A stretch of 64,000 nucleotides of DNA from Halicephalobus mephisto (Eukaryota; Nematoda; Chromadorea; Rhabditida; Panagrolaimidae), in the NCBI GenBank assembly GCA_009193035.1, contig SWDT01000070.1, positions 372,001-436,000 on the forward strand, in the 5' to 3' direction. Positions within the stretch are counted from its first letter, which is position 1. Every line of letters starts with the position of its first letter. Below, one piece after another: positions 48,040-60,500 of this stretch. The translations under genes and the position numbers were made by a program. The notes under the pieces are model-generated. The model did not search any database. It was not told where the DNA came from and saw only the letters and a program-made list of their open reading frames with translations.

Positions 48040-48680
48040 AAATGGAAACATCATTAATTCCTACTGTAATCACCAATTAAAATAAAAAATATTTAAAAAT
48101 AAAATTTCGAATTTTATTATTTTTAAAAATATTTAAAATTTAAAAATTTAAAAAAAATTAATTTTTAAAAATTTTGCTTTAAAAATAAAAAAATTAATTT
48201 TTTTAAAGAAAATTTTTAAAAATTAAAAAAATTTAAACGTTTTTAAAAAATTCAAATTTTCCCGTCGAGACCTAATTGTACCGTTTCTACAGTAATTACT
48301 GGTTAGTTTTACAGTAAAATTAAAATATTTAAAAAATAAAATTTAATTTAAAATTTTTTTATTTTTTTTGAATATTTTTAACAATTTAAAAAAAAATAAA
48401 AATCTTCTCGTCGAGACCCGACTTCATCGTTCCTACTGTAAAACTAAAATATTTTAAAAAATTTAAATTTTAAAATTAAAAAAAATCAAAATTTCGAACA
48501 TTTTTATAAAAATTTTTTTTCAAAAATTCGACTTTTATTTTTACAGTAATTAAAAAGTAATCCTACAGTAGTTATATTTCTACAGTAAAACTATTTAAAA
48601 ATCAATAAAAATTTTATTGAATGTTTTTGACATTTTTACAAAAAATTAAGAATCTTCTTGTCGAGACCCAACTATAGTCA
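48040..48680. repeat. AT-rich spacer with three TCGTCGAGACC motifs
   Basis: CCGTCGAGACCTAA (about 48259), CTCGTCGAGACCCGA (about 48407) and TTGTCGAGACCCAAC (about 48657), each preceded by an AAAAAATAAAAATCTTC-type run and followed by CTACAGTAA or CTACTGTAA words. Confidence 0.75.
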
Positions 48681-48689
48681 CTGCCAGAG

Positions 48690-48810
48690 GCGGCAGCTGC
48701 AAATGGCCCTGTCCAAAAAGCGGTCTCTCAATTTCTTCGCAGAGCCAAAATTAGCGCAAATTTGTCTCTCTCACTCTCAAATAAGTCGCTTTTATACAGC
48801 CTGACTTGAC
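48690..48810. promoter_or_regulatory. Mixed-composition island with TCTCTCTCACTCTC tract
   Basis: AAGCGGTCTCTCAATTTCTT and TTTGTCTCTCTCACTCTCAA are a pyrimidine-rich, GAGA-like stretch of the kind seen in Caenorhabditis promoters. On the minus strand it would lie ~1.1 kb upstream of goa-1. No gene is seen. Confidence 0.3.
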
Positions 48811-48844
48811 TCTCAAAACAGAAACAGCTTCAACCCTGAGAAAA

Positions 48845-49260
48845 CTTAAAAAGTATTTTTTTAAATTTAAAAATTTTCAAAAAGTATTTTTTTTAAATTC
48901 AAAAATCTTCAAAAATCACTTTTTTTTAATTTAGAAATTTTCAAAATTCACTTTTTTTTAATTTAAAAATTTTCAAAAATCATTTTTTTTAATTTAGAAA
49001 TTTTTAAAATTCACTTTTTTCAAATTTTTTATTTTTAAAATTCACTTTTTTTTTAATTTAAAAATCTTCAAAAATCACTTTTTTTAATTTAGAAATTTTT
49101 AAAATTCACTTTTTTTAATTCAAAAATTTCTAAAAATTACTTTTTTTTTTAATTTTTTAATTTTTAAAAATTAATTTTTTTTAAATTTAAAATTACTTTT
49201 TTTTAAATTTTTTATTTTTGAAAATTATTTTTTTAAATTCTTTTATGTTTAAAAAACAAT
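48845..49260. repeat. ~30-60-bp A/T repeats
   Basis: About ten degenerate units of AAAATTCACTTTTTTTAATT with AGAAATTTT or AAAAATCTTC. Confidence 0.75.
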
Positions 49261-49559
49261 AAAATACCCTCAGGAAATAAGCAAAGAGGTTCGAATTATC
49301 ATATTCCAAAAAAATTGATTTTTTTAATTTTCGAATTTTTTAAAAAATAAGAAAAATTAAAAATTGTTTAAATAAATAAATTTTGGGATTTTTAAAATAA
49401 ATAATTTTTTAATTTTTTAATAAATAAAAATAATACAGTAAGACAAAAATTAAAATAAAGAAAATTGTTGAATTTAAAATTAAAATAAAGAAAATTGTTG
49501 AATTTATGATTATCAACGAAGTCAACGACGTTCATACGACCAAAGAAAGAAAATTTGTG

Positions 49560-49815
49560 AATGGCAAAAGACAGAAATGCCGCTTTCTCCTTTTCGGCAG
49601 TCGATTCTTGCGCTAAAGCTGGCTTTGGCTTGTCAGCAATGTCCGTCTTTCTCTGCCTTTAAGCAACGAAACTGGCCTAAACGGCAGTCGCCCGGAAAGC
49701 TAATGGCTTTCTTCCTTGGTACCCCGTGCGTCCCCCGTGCCACCGCCCTCGGGCTTCTGCCCAAGGTTCTTTGCTGCTCTCGAACGAATCGATATCTTGG
49801 ATACGCTTTCCGGAA
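49560..49815. other. GC-richer island, open on both strands, unassigned
   Basis: About 250 bp of balanced composition (for example CCGTGCGTCCCCCGTGCCAC). Plus (49577-49861) and minus (49633-49836) frames are open but neither carries a recognised motif or splice signals. Could be a distal 5' exon or enhancer of goa-1, or a non-coding RNA. Not called. Confidence 0.35.
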
Positions 49816-49999
49816 CACTGTTTTTAATATTTTCAATTATAATCGTTTTTTTAATTTTTAAATCACAAAATTATGAAAAAATGCAAAATTATTTTTTAAA
49901 ATAAATATTTTCAAAAAAATTAATTTTTTCAAAATGACTTGAAAGATTAAGGATTAGCAATTTTTTATAAAATATAAAAAAAAAAATTAATTTTTCAAA

Positions 50000-50415
50000 A
50001 ATCGGTTTCGACACGAATCTTAGAAATCTGCAGGATACATTTTTAGATTTTATTTTTGAAAAAAAATTATAAAAATGAACATTTTCCAAAATTGGTCCCG
50101 ACACGAAAGTTCGAAAAAAATCCTAAAATTTTTAATTCCTGAATTTTTAAAATAAAAATTCTCCAAAATTGGTCTCGACACGAAAGTTCGAAAAAAATCC
50201 TAAAATTTTTAATTCCTGAATTTTTAAAAATAAAAATTCTCCAAAATCGGTCCCGACACGAAAATTCGAAAAAAATCTGAAATCTGTAATTTCCAAATTT
50301 TTAAAATAAAAATTCTCCAAAATCGGTCTCGACACGAAAGTTCGAAAAAATCCTAAAATTTTTAATTCCTGAATTTTTTAAAATAATTTTTCCTCGAAAT
50401 GGTCCCGACGCGAAT
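50000..50415. repeat. Six GGTCYCGACACGAA motifs at ~77-bp spacing
   Basis: Starts at about 50004, 50094, 50171, 50249, 50325 and 50401, all in one orientation. Between them run AAGTTCGAAAAAAATCCTAA, TTTTTAATTCCTGAATTTTT and AAATAAAAATTCTCCAAAAT. This is the tightest cluster of the motif in the window. Confidence 0.9.
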
Positions 50416-50689
50416 TTCCATAACTATGTAGAAAATCCTAAAATTTTAAATTTTAAGTAGTTTGAAAAATTCCCACGAGGTTCTGGGATCTTGAAATTTT
50501 AGAAAAATAATTTTTAAATTTTCGAAAAAATAAAAATTCGAATTTTAAGGAAAAACTGGCCTCAATTTTCCAAGGTCAAGATTGGCACTTGAAAAAATTC
50601 GTAAAAAAGTAAAATTTAAAAAAAAAACAATAAAACTTTTTTTGAACAAAAATTGTTACATTTTGGTCATTTTCGTTTGTCCTCATCGA

Positions 50690-51065
50690 ACAGGGGATGA
50701 TTATGGCAATAGAAGGTTGGACATATCAGCAGGGGGGACAAACGCCACAGGCAACAGGGCTGTCTTTCTGGAATGCGTATAAATTTGTAATGACGAGTCC
50801 GGCAGAGACAAACCAAAGGCTTTGCTTCCGTTTTTCTCGAAAAAAAAGAAACATTTCTTCAGGGCACGGCCAGTTTTATTGCCGTCGTCAAAAAAGACGG
50901 ACAAACTTGAATGAAAAAAATTCAAAAATGGCAAATATAGCTCAAAAACATAAGTTATGGATCGATTTTAAAATGAATAATCTGTTGTTTCTTTTAAAAT
51001 TTCAAAAAATGAAAAAAGACTGGCTTGGGGATTGGGCCGGACGTTCCAGTCCTTGACAAATCCGA
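50690..51065. other. Mixed island, unassigned
   Basis: GGGGGGACAAACGCCACAGG and CAGGGCACGGCCAGTTTTAT stand out. Short plus and minus frames overlap here without family motifs. No gene is called. Confidence 0.35.
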
Positions 51066-51289
51066 TTTTATAAGTGACAGCGACCTCCTGGAAGTGAAAA
51101 ATTTCCTCCAAACAAAAGAAATTTCCTACTTTTTGACACGTGCCAAAAGTTATGACTTTTTGTAAAATTCGGCAAAATTTAAAAAATTCAACCCAAATGT
51201 TTTTTTTCTATTAACTGTCAAGTTTAATTTTTACATATCTTTAGGATGAATTTTGGAAGTTTCTTGTGATGTCTAATGGGCTTCAAACT

Positions 51290-52300
51290 AGAAATAAAAG
51301 GACCTGAGGAGGACCTGGAAAGAACCTGAAGAGGACCTGGAAAGGATCTGGAAAGGATCTAGAAAAGACCTGAGAAAAACCTAGGTAGGATCTGAGAAGG
51401 ACCTAGGTAGGACCTAGAAAATACCTGAGAAGGACCTGAGGAGGACCTGGAAAGGACCTAAATGAATTTAATAAGATTTGAATCTAGGATACGTGGGTGT
51501 GGTGGCAGTGCGAAGGTCCCAGACTGGTCCGGTAAAATTTAATTCAAAAATGCGTGGGTGTGACGAGAGCGCAGAGTGGTCTGAAGGACCTAGACTTGTT
51601 TAACAAGCCTCATGTTGGAACCGCGAGAGTGCCGGAAGGACCTGGACTCATTTAGTAAGCCCGAAATCAGACGCGCGTGGGCGTGAAAGAAGTACAGAAT
51701 GACCTGCAGGACCCAGACTTGTCTGACAGGGACCCGTGGATGTAAGAACACGACGGGATGATCCAGAAGGACCTAAACCTGTCCGAAAAGATCTAAAACA
51801 ACAACATAGGAAAATTGTAAAGTAGTCTGGAGGGATTTAAACATATCTGGCAGGACCCAAAATAAGGTCATGTTAGTATTAAGGCACTTCATAACAGCTT
51901 GGAAGGGTCTAGACTTACCTAGTAGGACCTAAATTAGAACCTCGTTAATGCGGGAGTATTGCAAAATGATCTTGAGGGTCTATGCTTGTCTAACAAAATC
52001 TAAATCAATGCAAGATTTCAAAATGATCTGGAAGGACCTAAATTAGAGATCCAGGAAATCCGAAGCTGATCTGAAAGGACTAAAATTGACCTAACAAGGC
52101 CTAAAACAGTAATACAAGAAGATTTCGAAATGATCTAAAAGGACCTAAATTAGAGATCCAGGAAATCCGAAGCTGATCTGGAAGGACTAAAATCGACCTA
52201 ACAAGGCCTAAAACAGTAATACAAGAAGATTTCAAAATGATCTAAAAGGACCAAAATCGACCTAACAAGGTTCAGAGACAATGCTTCAATAAAAAAAATT
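51290..52300. repeat. Long degenerate GGACCTGG/GGACCTAGA repeat field
   Basis: 51296-51460 is a short-period array of AGGACCTGGAAAGGAYCTGG. It then widens into ~90-bp units with AAGGACCTAGACTTGT, -AACAAGRCCTAAA and GAT-TGGAAGG. Two units near 52030-52250 are close duplicates (GGACCTAAATTAGAGATCCA, then GGAAATCCGAAGCTGATCTG). Related wording occurs at 32437-32475 and at the window start. Confidence 0.8.
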
Positions 52301-52379
52301 AACTTTCTAGAAAATCCCCTGTTAATCCAGCAAGATACGCGAGTAGATTCCAAAAATTGTTTTCTTCTGAAGCTGTCTG

Positions 52380-52640
52380 GAGCTGCTCAACGATATTAAA
52401 AACCTTGGAAAATGAATTCTAGTCTGATCTGTCGAGAATTAATGAGAGGGATTGTGAAACTAAACAAGCTCTGTTTGCCGAAGCTCCAGCGCTCGTTTTC
52501 ATTCATTAAAGCCACCTCCAAAGACAGAATCCTAAATCAGCAAAGCCCTCAGGGAACAGAGGTAACCAATTTCGAATTCAGAAATTATAAAGCTGTCAAA
52601 ATTAAACAAAGGTTTGAGCTTGAAGAATTTTAATGACGAA
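52380..52640. other. Mixed island with 73-codon plus-strand frame, unassigned
   Basis: An ATG at 52412 opens 73 codons (begins MNSSLICRELMRGIVKLNKL) of coding-like composition, mildly basic, without signal peptide, motif or flanking acceptor that I trust. Possible small gene; low confidence. Confidence 0.25.
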
Positions 52641-52734
52641 TTTGCTTCATGAATATTTGTCGGAAGAAAGGTGGGGAATTCGCCCGGAAAATGGACTTTT
52701 TGGGCTAATTCTGGATTCTGACAGGAAAATTTCC

Positions 52735-53130
52735 ACTTTTTAAAATATCTTTTAAAATTAATTTAATAATTTTTATTTTTAAATATCTTTTAAAATTAAT
52801 TTTTAAATAAATTTAATAATTTTTTTTAAAATATCTTTTAAAATAAATTGAATAATTTTTACTTTTTTAAATATCTTTTAAAATTAATTAAAAAATTTTT
52901 ATTTTTAAATAACTTTTAAAATTGATTTTCTAAATAAATTTAAAAATTTTTATTTTTTTAATATCTTTTAAAATTAATTTTCTAAATAAATTTAATAATT
53001 TTTTTAAATATCTTCTAAAACTTATTTTTAAATAAATTTTTAAAAGTAAATTTAAAAACCTTTATTTTTAAATATCTTTGGAAATAAATTTTTTTAATTT
53101 GAAGATTTTTATTTTTAAATATTTATAAAA
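52735..53130. repeat. ~60-bp A/T repeat
   Basis: About seven units of AAATATCTTTTAAAATTAAT followed by AAATAAATTTAATAATTTTT. Confidence 0.8.
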
Positions 53131-53459
53131 ATCACTTTTTTAAGTGTTAAAATTTCCTCGGGGATTTGACACTGAAGAAAACAGGACCAGTTTACGATTT
53201 ACCGTATTTAGTAAACTCTCAAATCCCTAGATTATTGGCAATACGGTAATTATGGAAAACATTAATTTTTTAATGTCATTTTTGAAGACGATTTTTTTCA
53301 TTCATTGAATTTTAATCTTTTATAAAAATTAAAAACGGAAGTTATTCAAAAATTGTCTTGATTACTGAAATTTTAAGCAAATTTCAAAATTCTTTTTTTT
53401 AAATATTTAATTTTTTTACAGAATCCTAGAAAATTAAAAAATTGGAGAACAATTCCAAA

Positions 53460-54110
53460 AAAATCAAGAAATTTTTGAGATTCTAGAAGATTCCAGAAGC
53501 TTATACTAAATTCAGAAAAATTTTAAAAACTTATACTTGATTTTGAAAACTCAAATAAGATTCTAGAAAATTTCAGAAATCTATATAAATTCAAAAAAAT
53601 TTTAGAAATCTATATAAATTCAAAAAAATTTTAGAAGTCTATATAAATTCAGGAAAATTTTAAAAACTTATACTTGATTTTGAAAACTCAAATAAGATTC
53701 TAGAAAATTTCAGAAATCTATATAAATTTAGGAAAATTTTAAAAATCTATACTAAATTCAGCAAACTAATAAATTTTAAAAACCTATACTAGATTCTGGA
53801 AAATTTCACAAACCTATATAAATTCAGGAAAATTTTAGAAATCTATATAAATTCAGAAAACTCTAATAAGATTCTAATAAATTTCAGAAATCTATATAAA
53901 TTTAGGAAAATTTTAGAAATCTATACTAAATTCAGAAAACTCTAGTAAATTTTAAAAACCTATATAAATTCAGGAAAATTTTAAAAATCTATATAAATTC
54001 TGAAAACTCTAATAAGATTCTAATAAATTTTATAAACTTATACTAGATTCTGAAAACTAAAAAGAAATTCTAATAAATTCCAAAAACCTCCAAGAATTTC
54101 GTGTTTGTCA
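53460..54110. repeat. ~30-60-bp repeat of AGAAATCTATATAAATTCAG
   Basis: About fifteen units combining GGAAAATTTTAGAAATCTAT and ATAAATTCAGAAAACTCTAA, with TACTAGATTCTGGAAAATTT variants. Confidence 0.85.
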
Positions 54111-54439
54111 AATATTGTGCTGGATTCTGAAAATATATAAAAATTTCCGCAAAATTTTATGAAATTCCAAATTTCACCAGATTCGGGAAATTTTTATGAA
54201 ATTTTTCAAATTTTTGGGAAATTGTAGAAACTTTTCACGAGATTTTTGAAATCTTCCAGAAGCTTTTATGAAATTTCTATAACATTTTCCGGGTTCTAAG
54301 AACTTCCAAAATTTTCTATTAGCTTCCGGAAGATTTTAGAAGCTTTTCAAGAGATTTCTGAAATCTTCCGAAAGCTTCGTGAAGTTTAAAAATTTTTGCA
54401 ATTTTTAAAACATTATTAACTTCCGGAAGATTCCAAAAA

Positions 54440-54875
54440 TTCCTCTAAAAATCCATATTTTCAAAAAAAAAAATTATTATAAAAATTTTTTTAAAATATG
54501 TTTTCGAAAAAAAAATATAAATTATTATAAAAAAAATTAAATTTTCGAAAAAAAAATATATAAATTATTAGAAAATAAATTTTTTTAAACAATTTTTCGA
54601 AAAAAAAATATATAAATTATTATAAAAAAAATTTTTTTAAACAATTTTTCGAAAAAAAAAATATATAAATTATTAGAAAATAAATTAAATTTTCGAAAAA
54701 AAAATAAATTATTAGAAAATAAATTTTTTTAAACATAATTTTTCGAAAAAAAAATATAAATTATTATAAAAAAAATTTTTTTAAACATAATTTTTCGAAA
54801 AAAAATATATAAATTATTAGAAAATAAATTTTTTTAAACATAATTTTTCGAAAAAAAATTGAATTTTTGAAAAAA
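54440..54875. repeat. ~57-bp repeat of TTTTTCGAAAAAAAAATATA
   Basis: About seven units: TTTTTTTAAACATAATTTTT, CGAAAAAAAAATATAAATTA and TTAGAAAATAAA. Confidence 0.88.
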
Positions 54876-54889
54876 AAATTTTGTGATCT

Positions 54890-55560
54890 ACCAAGAATCG
54901 TCATCATTATCTCGAATCTCCTAAATCTCCCAAAACACAATAAAACCAACGCGTAGGCGATGTCCGTTGTTTGAGAACATTCACTGTGGCACAATAAGCA
55001 AAACCCCTCCGGCAACCAAGAGGCTTTCGACGTCTGGCACAACAATGGACCAGAACCTTCCTTTTTCAGAGTGAAATTGAAAGCAAAATGGCTTTGAAAT
55101 TTGGAACGACTGAAAATGGCACTTCCGAATGAGGTTTAAAGAAAAAAATTCAAATTTTTAAATCGATCAAAAATGAAAAACGAAAATTTCACAAATCCAT
55201 CAACAAGATTAACAAAACAAAGAAAATTCCGCTGATATCGTTACTATTGCCTCAGGCAAAGCTGCTTCTGGCTGGATAAGAAATGCCGTCATCCGTGGCT
55301 TCTTCAAGCACGGCTGGACGACTTTGAAAAGTAAAAGACAAAGTGAATTGGATTTTGCTAAAGTTTAGGCCAGTCTTGAATGATTATGTCTTCGCGTCAG
55401 AAATTCTAAAGACATGTCCGGATTTGCTTATAAACTATTCAGGATCCGCAACAGCAGAAAATTACGGTTCGAAATGGGACTTTCATTGAGAATTTTTTTC
55501 CGAAAATCCCGCGGGATCTGGAGGTTAGAGAGAATGAACCACACTCATTAGAACATCAAA
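54890..55560. other. Mixed-composition region, no gene called
   Basis: Two islands (54895-55130 and 55230-55540) have coding-like composition and open stretches on both strands (for example a plus frame containing SGWIRNAVIRGFFKHGWTTL). No splice sites join them and no motif is recognised. They may be remnants of a gene or conserved upstream elements. Confidence 0.35.
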
Positions 55561-55609
55561 AAACCCAATGTCATTACTTCAAAACTTTAAAAATCATCAA
55601 AATAATCAA

Positions 55610-55960
55610 AATAAACCAACTATCAGTAAAAAAAAACAAAATATCGATATATGGAAAATGAAAAATAAGAACATTCTAAAAATTACGAAGAAAATTTCAA
55701 AAATATATTTCTCTATTATTTTAAAGTTAAAAAACCCTTAAAATGATAAAAATCATAAAAATAAACCAACTATCAGTAAAAAAAACAAAATATCGATATA
55801 TGGAAAATAAAAAATAAAATTTTTTTGAAAATCTTTAAAATTTTATTATTTTTTAATTTACAATTCTTCATTATTTTAAAACTAAAAAACCCTTAAAATG
55901 ATATAAATTATAAAAATAAACCGACTATCAGTAAAAAAAATAAAATATCGATATATGAAA
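55610..55960. repeat. ~153-bp tandem repeat, three copies
   Basis: ACTATCAGTAAAAAAAACAA plus AATATCGATATATGGAAAAT recurs near 55618, 55769 and 55924, joined by CCCTTAAAATGATAAAAATC. Confidence 0.88.
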
Positions 55961-56242
55961 AATAAAAAAATAACTTTAAAAATTTTTGAAAAGCTTAAAA
56001 AATCCATATTTTTTATTTTTCCAAAAACAAAACAGTCCAAACATAACCAGAATTCTAATTTATTAAAAAAAAATAAATTAAAAAATAAATTTTTAAAAAA
56101 TTTAAAAAAGACCGTTTTTCCAAAAATGACGAAAATGAATAATTTTTCTCGAAACGAAAGTTATAATTTTTTGATTTCCATTTTTGTTCCGTGATTTTCC
56201 TTTGTTTGCTCGTATTTTACTCCTGGTTCCGTAATCGATGAA

Positions 56243-57441
56243 ATGATGTGGCGTGTAGTTTTGCTGTTTCTGGTGCAATCATGTCTGGTCAGCTCTCTTT
56301 CGATTTTCACTACCTTCGGAAGCCAAAGTGTGAAATTTGGGTACATTTTGTCGTTTCATGTGACGAACAAAGGTGAAATGCAATGTTTCTATGAGGAACT
56401 GAAGCTTAATTCCACGATTAAAGCCACTCTTTCGGTGAGTCGTTCGTAAAATTAGGTCCTAAGCCACGTTTCTTCAATTTCCTGGATTAGTCAAGGGTTA
56501 TTTTTAGTCCGTCGCGAGCAATCAACATGAAGTTCATCTCAGAATCACTTCCCCATCTGGAGAATTCTCAGAATGGAAACACGATCCGAGTTCTATTTAC
56601 TTTGAGACAACTGCCAATGAAGCAGGTGAGTTTTTTGACTTTTATTTGTTTTTTATCAATTATTTATGATTTTTCAGGAGTTTATGAGTTTTGCGCCACT
56701 GCTAAAGTGTCCTATGGAAAGCTCAGATTGAATCTTCAGCTCTTGACTTATCTATCAACTGATATTGAAAAAGTTGCTCAAGAACGTCACAATGTCGTCA
56801 ATATTCAGCAAGCTGTCAAGGTTCGTTTTTTTTATAAAAATCATATATGAATTTTTTCCGAAGTTGTCTTAGTGAGAATTTCCAGAAACCAAAGTAGCCT
56901 AAAATCTTAGTTCCGCGTAATGATCGTTTCATAATCAGCCATAGAAATCATATATGAACTTTTTCGAAATTATTTCAGTGAGAATTTCAAAAAAAACTTA
57001 GAAATCAAAGTAGCCTAAAATCCTAGATTTCTCAATCAATCTTTTTGGGATTGTATTCAACCTAAATAGATCTAAAAACTTGAATCGGCATCATGCAAAG
57101 CACAAAACCTGTCCTTTAAAGGTTAAGAGTGCTAAATGGAGATATTCAAAAAACCACAACACCCAAATAATCCCTCGAAGGCGGGTTGCTGTACTTGTGA
57201 AATAAAAAGTGATTTTCAGGACAAAATTAATATTCTGGTGACTAAGATCTATCGTCTTGTCTTTTATCAAAGACAACGAGCCGAAAGAACTCTCAAGGAC
57301 GAAATGATGCAGGTCTCGAACGGAAACTATGTCTATTACTTCAGTTTACTCCAGATTTTCGTCATTGTTACTGTAGGAATTGTCCAAACAACCATCATTC
57401 GACGGTTCTTCAACGTCGATACTAAGAGGATTAGGATCTGA
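56243..57441 (+). CDS. p24/TMED cargo-receptor family protein
   Basis: Four exons: 56243-56434, 56508-56625, 56678-56820 and 57220-57441. Phases close, 224 residues. Seen: signal peptide (MMWRVVLLFLVQSCLVSS), GOLD domain with the two paired cysteines (Cys48 in QCFYEEL and the Cys of YEFCATAKVS), a luminal coiled-coil region (EKVAQERHNVVNIQQAVKDK), a membrane segment (FSLLQIFVIVTVGIVQTTII), and a short cytoplasmic tail with the RRFFN di-phenylalanine COPII signal. No KKXX ending is present (ends KRIRI). Known: p24 proteins cycle between ER and Golgi, forming hetero-oligomers that sort cargo such as GPI-anchored proteins. The EGF-domain gene begins 112 bp downstream on the same strand, which suggests an operon. 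AATAAA at 57513. The subfamily is not assigned. Confidence 0.93.
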
Positions 57442-57553
57442 AAGAATAGAAACATACCTTTACAAATTTTATTGAAATTTATTAAGTTTTTAGAATAATG
57501 AAAAATTTGAATAATAAATAAATTTCTATAATGTTTTTTATTTTTGAAAAGCG
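57442..57553 (+). promoter_or_regulatory. Operon-like intercistronic spacer
   Basis: 112 bp between the TMED stop and the next ATG, holding an AATAAATAAA polyadenylation signal (about 57513) and a T-rich stretch. The acceptor before the downstream ATG (TTTTTGAAAAG) is weak, so SL2 trans-splicing is inferred only from spacing. Confidence 0.45.
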
Positions 57554-60500
57554 ATGGATATCTTCAAATTTGGGATTTTTGCGGTTTTATCCTGTGGATT
57601 TTGTCAGAAGAAATTAGATGAGGATATCTTTGATCCGATACTGATTCAGAATTTTAAAATGTGAGTTTTCAACGAAAAATATCTCAAAAAGCAACGTTTT
57701 TTGGAATTTTTGTATTCTTAAGAAGAAAAGAAAGAACAGGGTTACGGTAATTCAGGCAATTTCGTTATGGGAGTCAATTTTTAAAATTTTAAAATTTTAA
57801 TTTTTATAAAAAAATTTAATTTTCACTTAAAAGAAGAAAAAATAGGGTTACGGTAATTCAGGCAATTTCGTTATGGGAGTCAATTTTTTTTAATTTTTAA
57901 GAAAAAATAATTTAAAAAATTTTTATTTTTATAATTGTGTGATTTTATAAAAAGTAATTTAAATTTTCAGACAATGGGAATTTCTTTCGCCTCTTGAACG
58001 CCGAGGGATACTGTCGAAATTGGGAAAACTGGCCTTCTACATGAGACTTTACAGATCCTGGATCATCATCCCGACTGGAAAAAAAGGCTTCATCGACAGG
58101 TTTCCCGAGCCCAAAGTTCCTGTAAACAGAAAAATTTCCAAAATGTGTGGAAAGTTTTTAAAAGTAAGTTTTTAAAAAACAATAACTCTAAAATTGCATA
58201 CTGTACGGAATATCTGATATTAGTCTTTTTTGAAGACTTAGTATATCGTACAATTTCAAAATTACCGTAGTAAGTTTCAATATCGAGGTCGATAAAGATA
58301 TTCGAAATCAAAGTGAAATCCGCAGCTTGCGTGCAACATTTGAGTAAAGAAGTAGAAATTTTTATATTTATATTTATTTTGATTTTGACAGTGAAATAAA
58401 ACCCGCAGTTTGCGTGCAACATTTAGTAGAGAAGTAGAAATTTTTATATTTATATTTATTTTGATTTCGACAGTGAAATAAAACTTGCATATTGCATGCA
58501 ATATTTAAGCAAATGAGTCAAAATCAAAGTAAAATCCGCAGTTTGCATGCAACATTTGAGTAGAGAAGTAGAAATTTTTATATTTATATTTATGCTAACT
58601 TTAACATTGAGATAAAATTTGCATATTGCGTGCAACATTTAGGCAGATAAGTAGAAATTTTTATATTTATATTTATTTTGATTTCGACAGTGAAATAAAA
58701 CTTGCATATTGCATGCAAGATTTACACAGATTAGTCAAAATCAAAGTAAAATCCGCAGTTTACGTGCAACATTTAGGCAGATAAGTAGAAATTTTTATAT
58801 TTATATTTATGCTAACTTTAACATTGAGATAAAATCCGCAGTTTGCGTGCAACATTTGAGGAGATGAATTGATATGTCTATATTTCCATTTTGAAGATTT
58901 CGAAATCTGCAGTTTGCTTCCAACATCAGACAGACTGGCTTGTCCTATTGTTGTCCGAAAATTCGACTTAAATGTTAAATTTTTACAGACCTCAACGAAG
59001 ATGCCGTGATTTCTGAATTTAGATTTTTAAAAATCTCAAAAATAAATACTATCCTGAAAGCTACAGTAATCTTCTGCCATTATATAAAAAACAGAATAAA
59101 CAATTCCAAAATTACTAGTTATACTGTATTTTTTCAGACATGCGTGGATTCTGTTTTTTCTTCGATCCAGGACCGGACTGAATTCCTTTTTCCCAAAAAA
59201 CATCAATTTATGCATGATTTTTTCCTAGAGTTAGTTTTTAAATTTTTATTTAAAAAAACAAAAGGATTAGATCTATTTTGGATTACCCAATTGTTTTTTC
59301 TTTCAGTGAAGAGCAGTTTCGAAATCTGGTCGCGGATTCAATGTTTGCTTTTGATGTTAGCGTCTCCTATCTGCTTTGTTTTTTCACCAACAATCGATTG
59401 GAGTCTATGAGGAACTTGCCATTCTGTAATTACGGAATCGAGAAAAATCAAAAAAAAATTGTAAGTCAAAAAATTCTCTGTCAAAGTTTATAAAAAAATA
59501 AAAATAAATTCAAAAATAAAAATTAAAATTAAAAATAAAAATAAAAATAAAATCAAAAATAAAAATAAAAATAAAAATAAAATTAAAAATAAAAATAAGA
59601 ATAAAACTAAAATTAAAATCCTAATCAATTTCAAAACTAAAACCGAAATTACAATCGCCCTCGAAATCAAATCTGCAGCTTGCGCGCAAGACTCGGGCAG
59701 ACTGAGCGGCACTTCCGGACTGCTTTGAAATTTTTTTATTTTATAATTTTACCTAAAAAGTAGTCTCCGATATCTGTGAACATAAAAAACTTAAAAAAAT
59801 GAAATTTTCCAAGATCTAAACTAATTTCATCGGTTGAATTTAAATAAAATCGATATATAAAATTAATTTTCGAAATTTTTAAATCATTCAACTTTTTGCT
59901 GCAAATAGTTAAAATTTCCAATATTTACCGTATTCAGTAGCTAACTTTCGTTATTGTTTATAATTCGTAAACGAAGCGGATTTTAAAAAACAACTTTTTC
60001 ACGAAATTGTCATTTTTTAAATTTCGAAATAGTTGGAAGACGCCCGTCGGTCTGCTCGAGTCTTGCGCGCAAGTCGCGGATTTCACGTCTCACTGATCCT
60101 AATTTTGATTTTGAAGTTGATTGTGGTTTTAATTTTTACTTTGTTTTTAACATTGATTTTAATTTAATTTTTACTTTGTTTTTAATATCGATTTTAATAT
60201 AATTTTTACTTTGTTTTTAATGTTGATTGCGATTTTGATGTTGAGTTTAATTTTAACTTGGATTTTGACCTTGATTTTGAGATTTTTGCACACTTTAGCC
60301 TTGATTCTTGAAGATCCTTTTTAGTGGCCGTCGGACATGTTTCGAGATTACGCAAATAACCCTCTGTATCCGTCGACGAATGACTCCATATATGAACCGA
60401 TAGATAGCCTGGATATGAGAGATTTCGTTTGTGCTGATGAATCCTTCTGTCCTGATCCGTGTTGCAATCGGACTTCGAACAGATCGACTTTCTGTCTCCA

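Noticed and set aside
49577..49861. 94-codon plus frame in the GC-richer island
   Set aside because: No motif, overlapping open minus frame, and no splice or start support.
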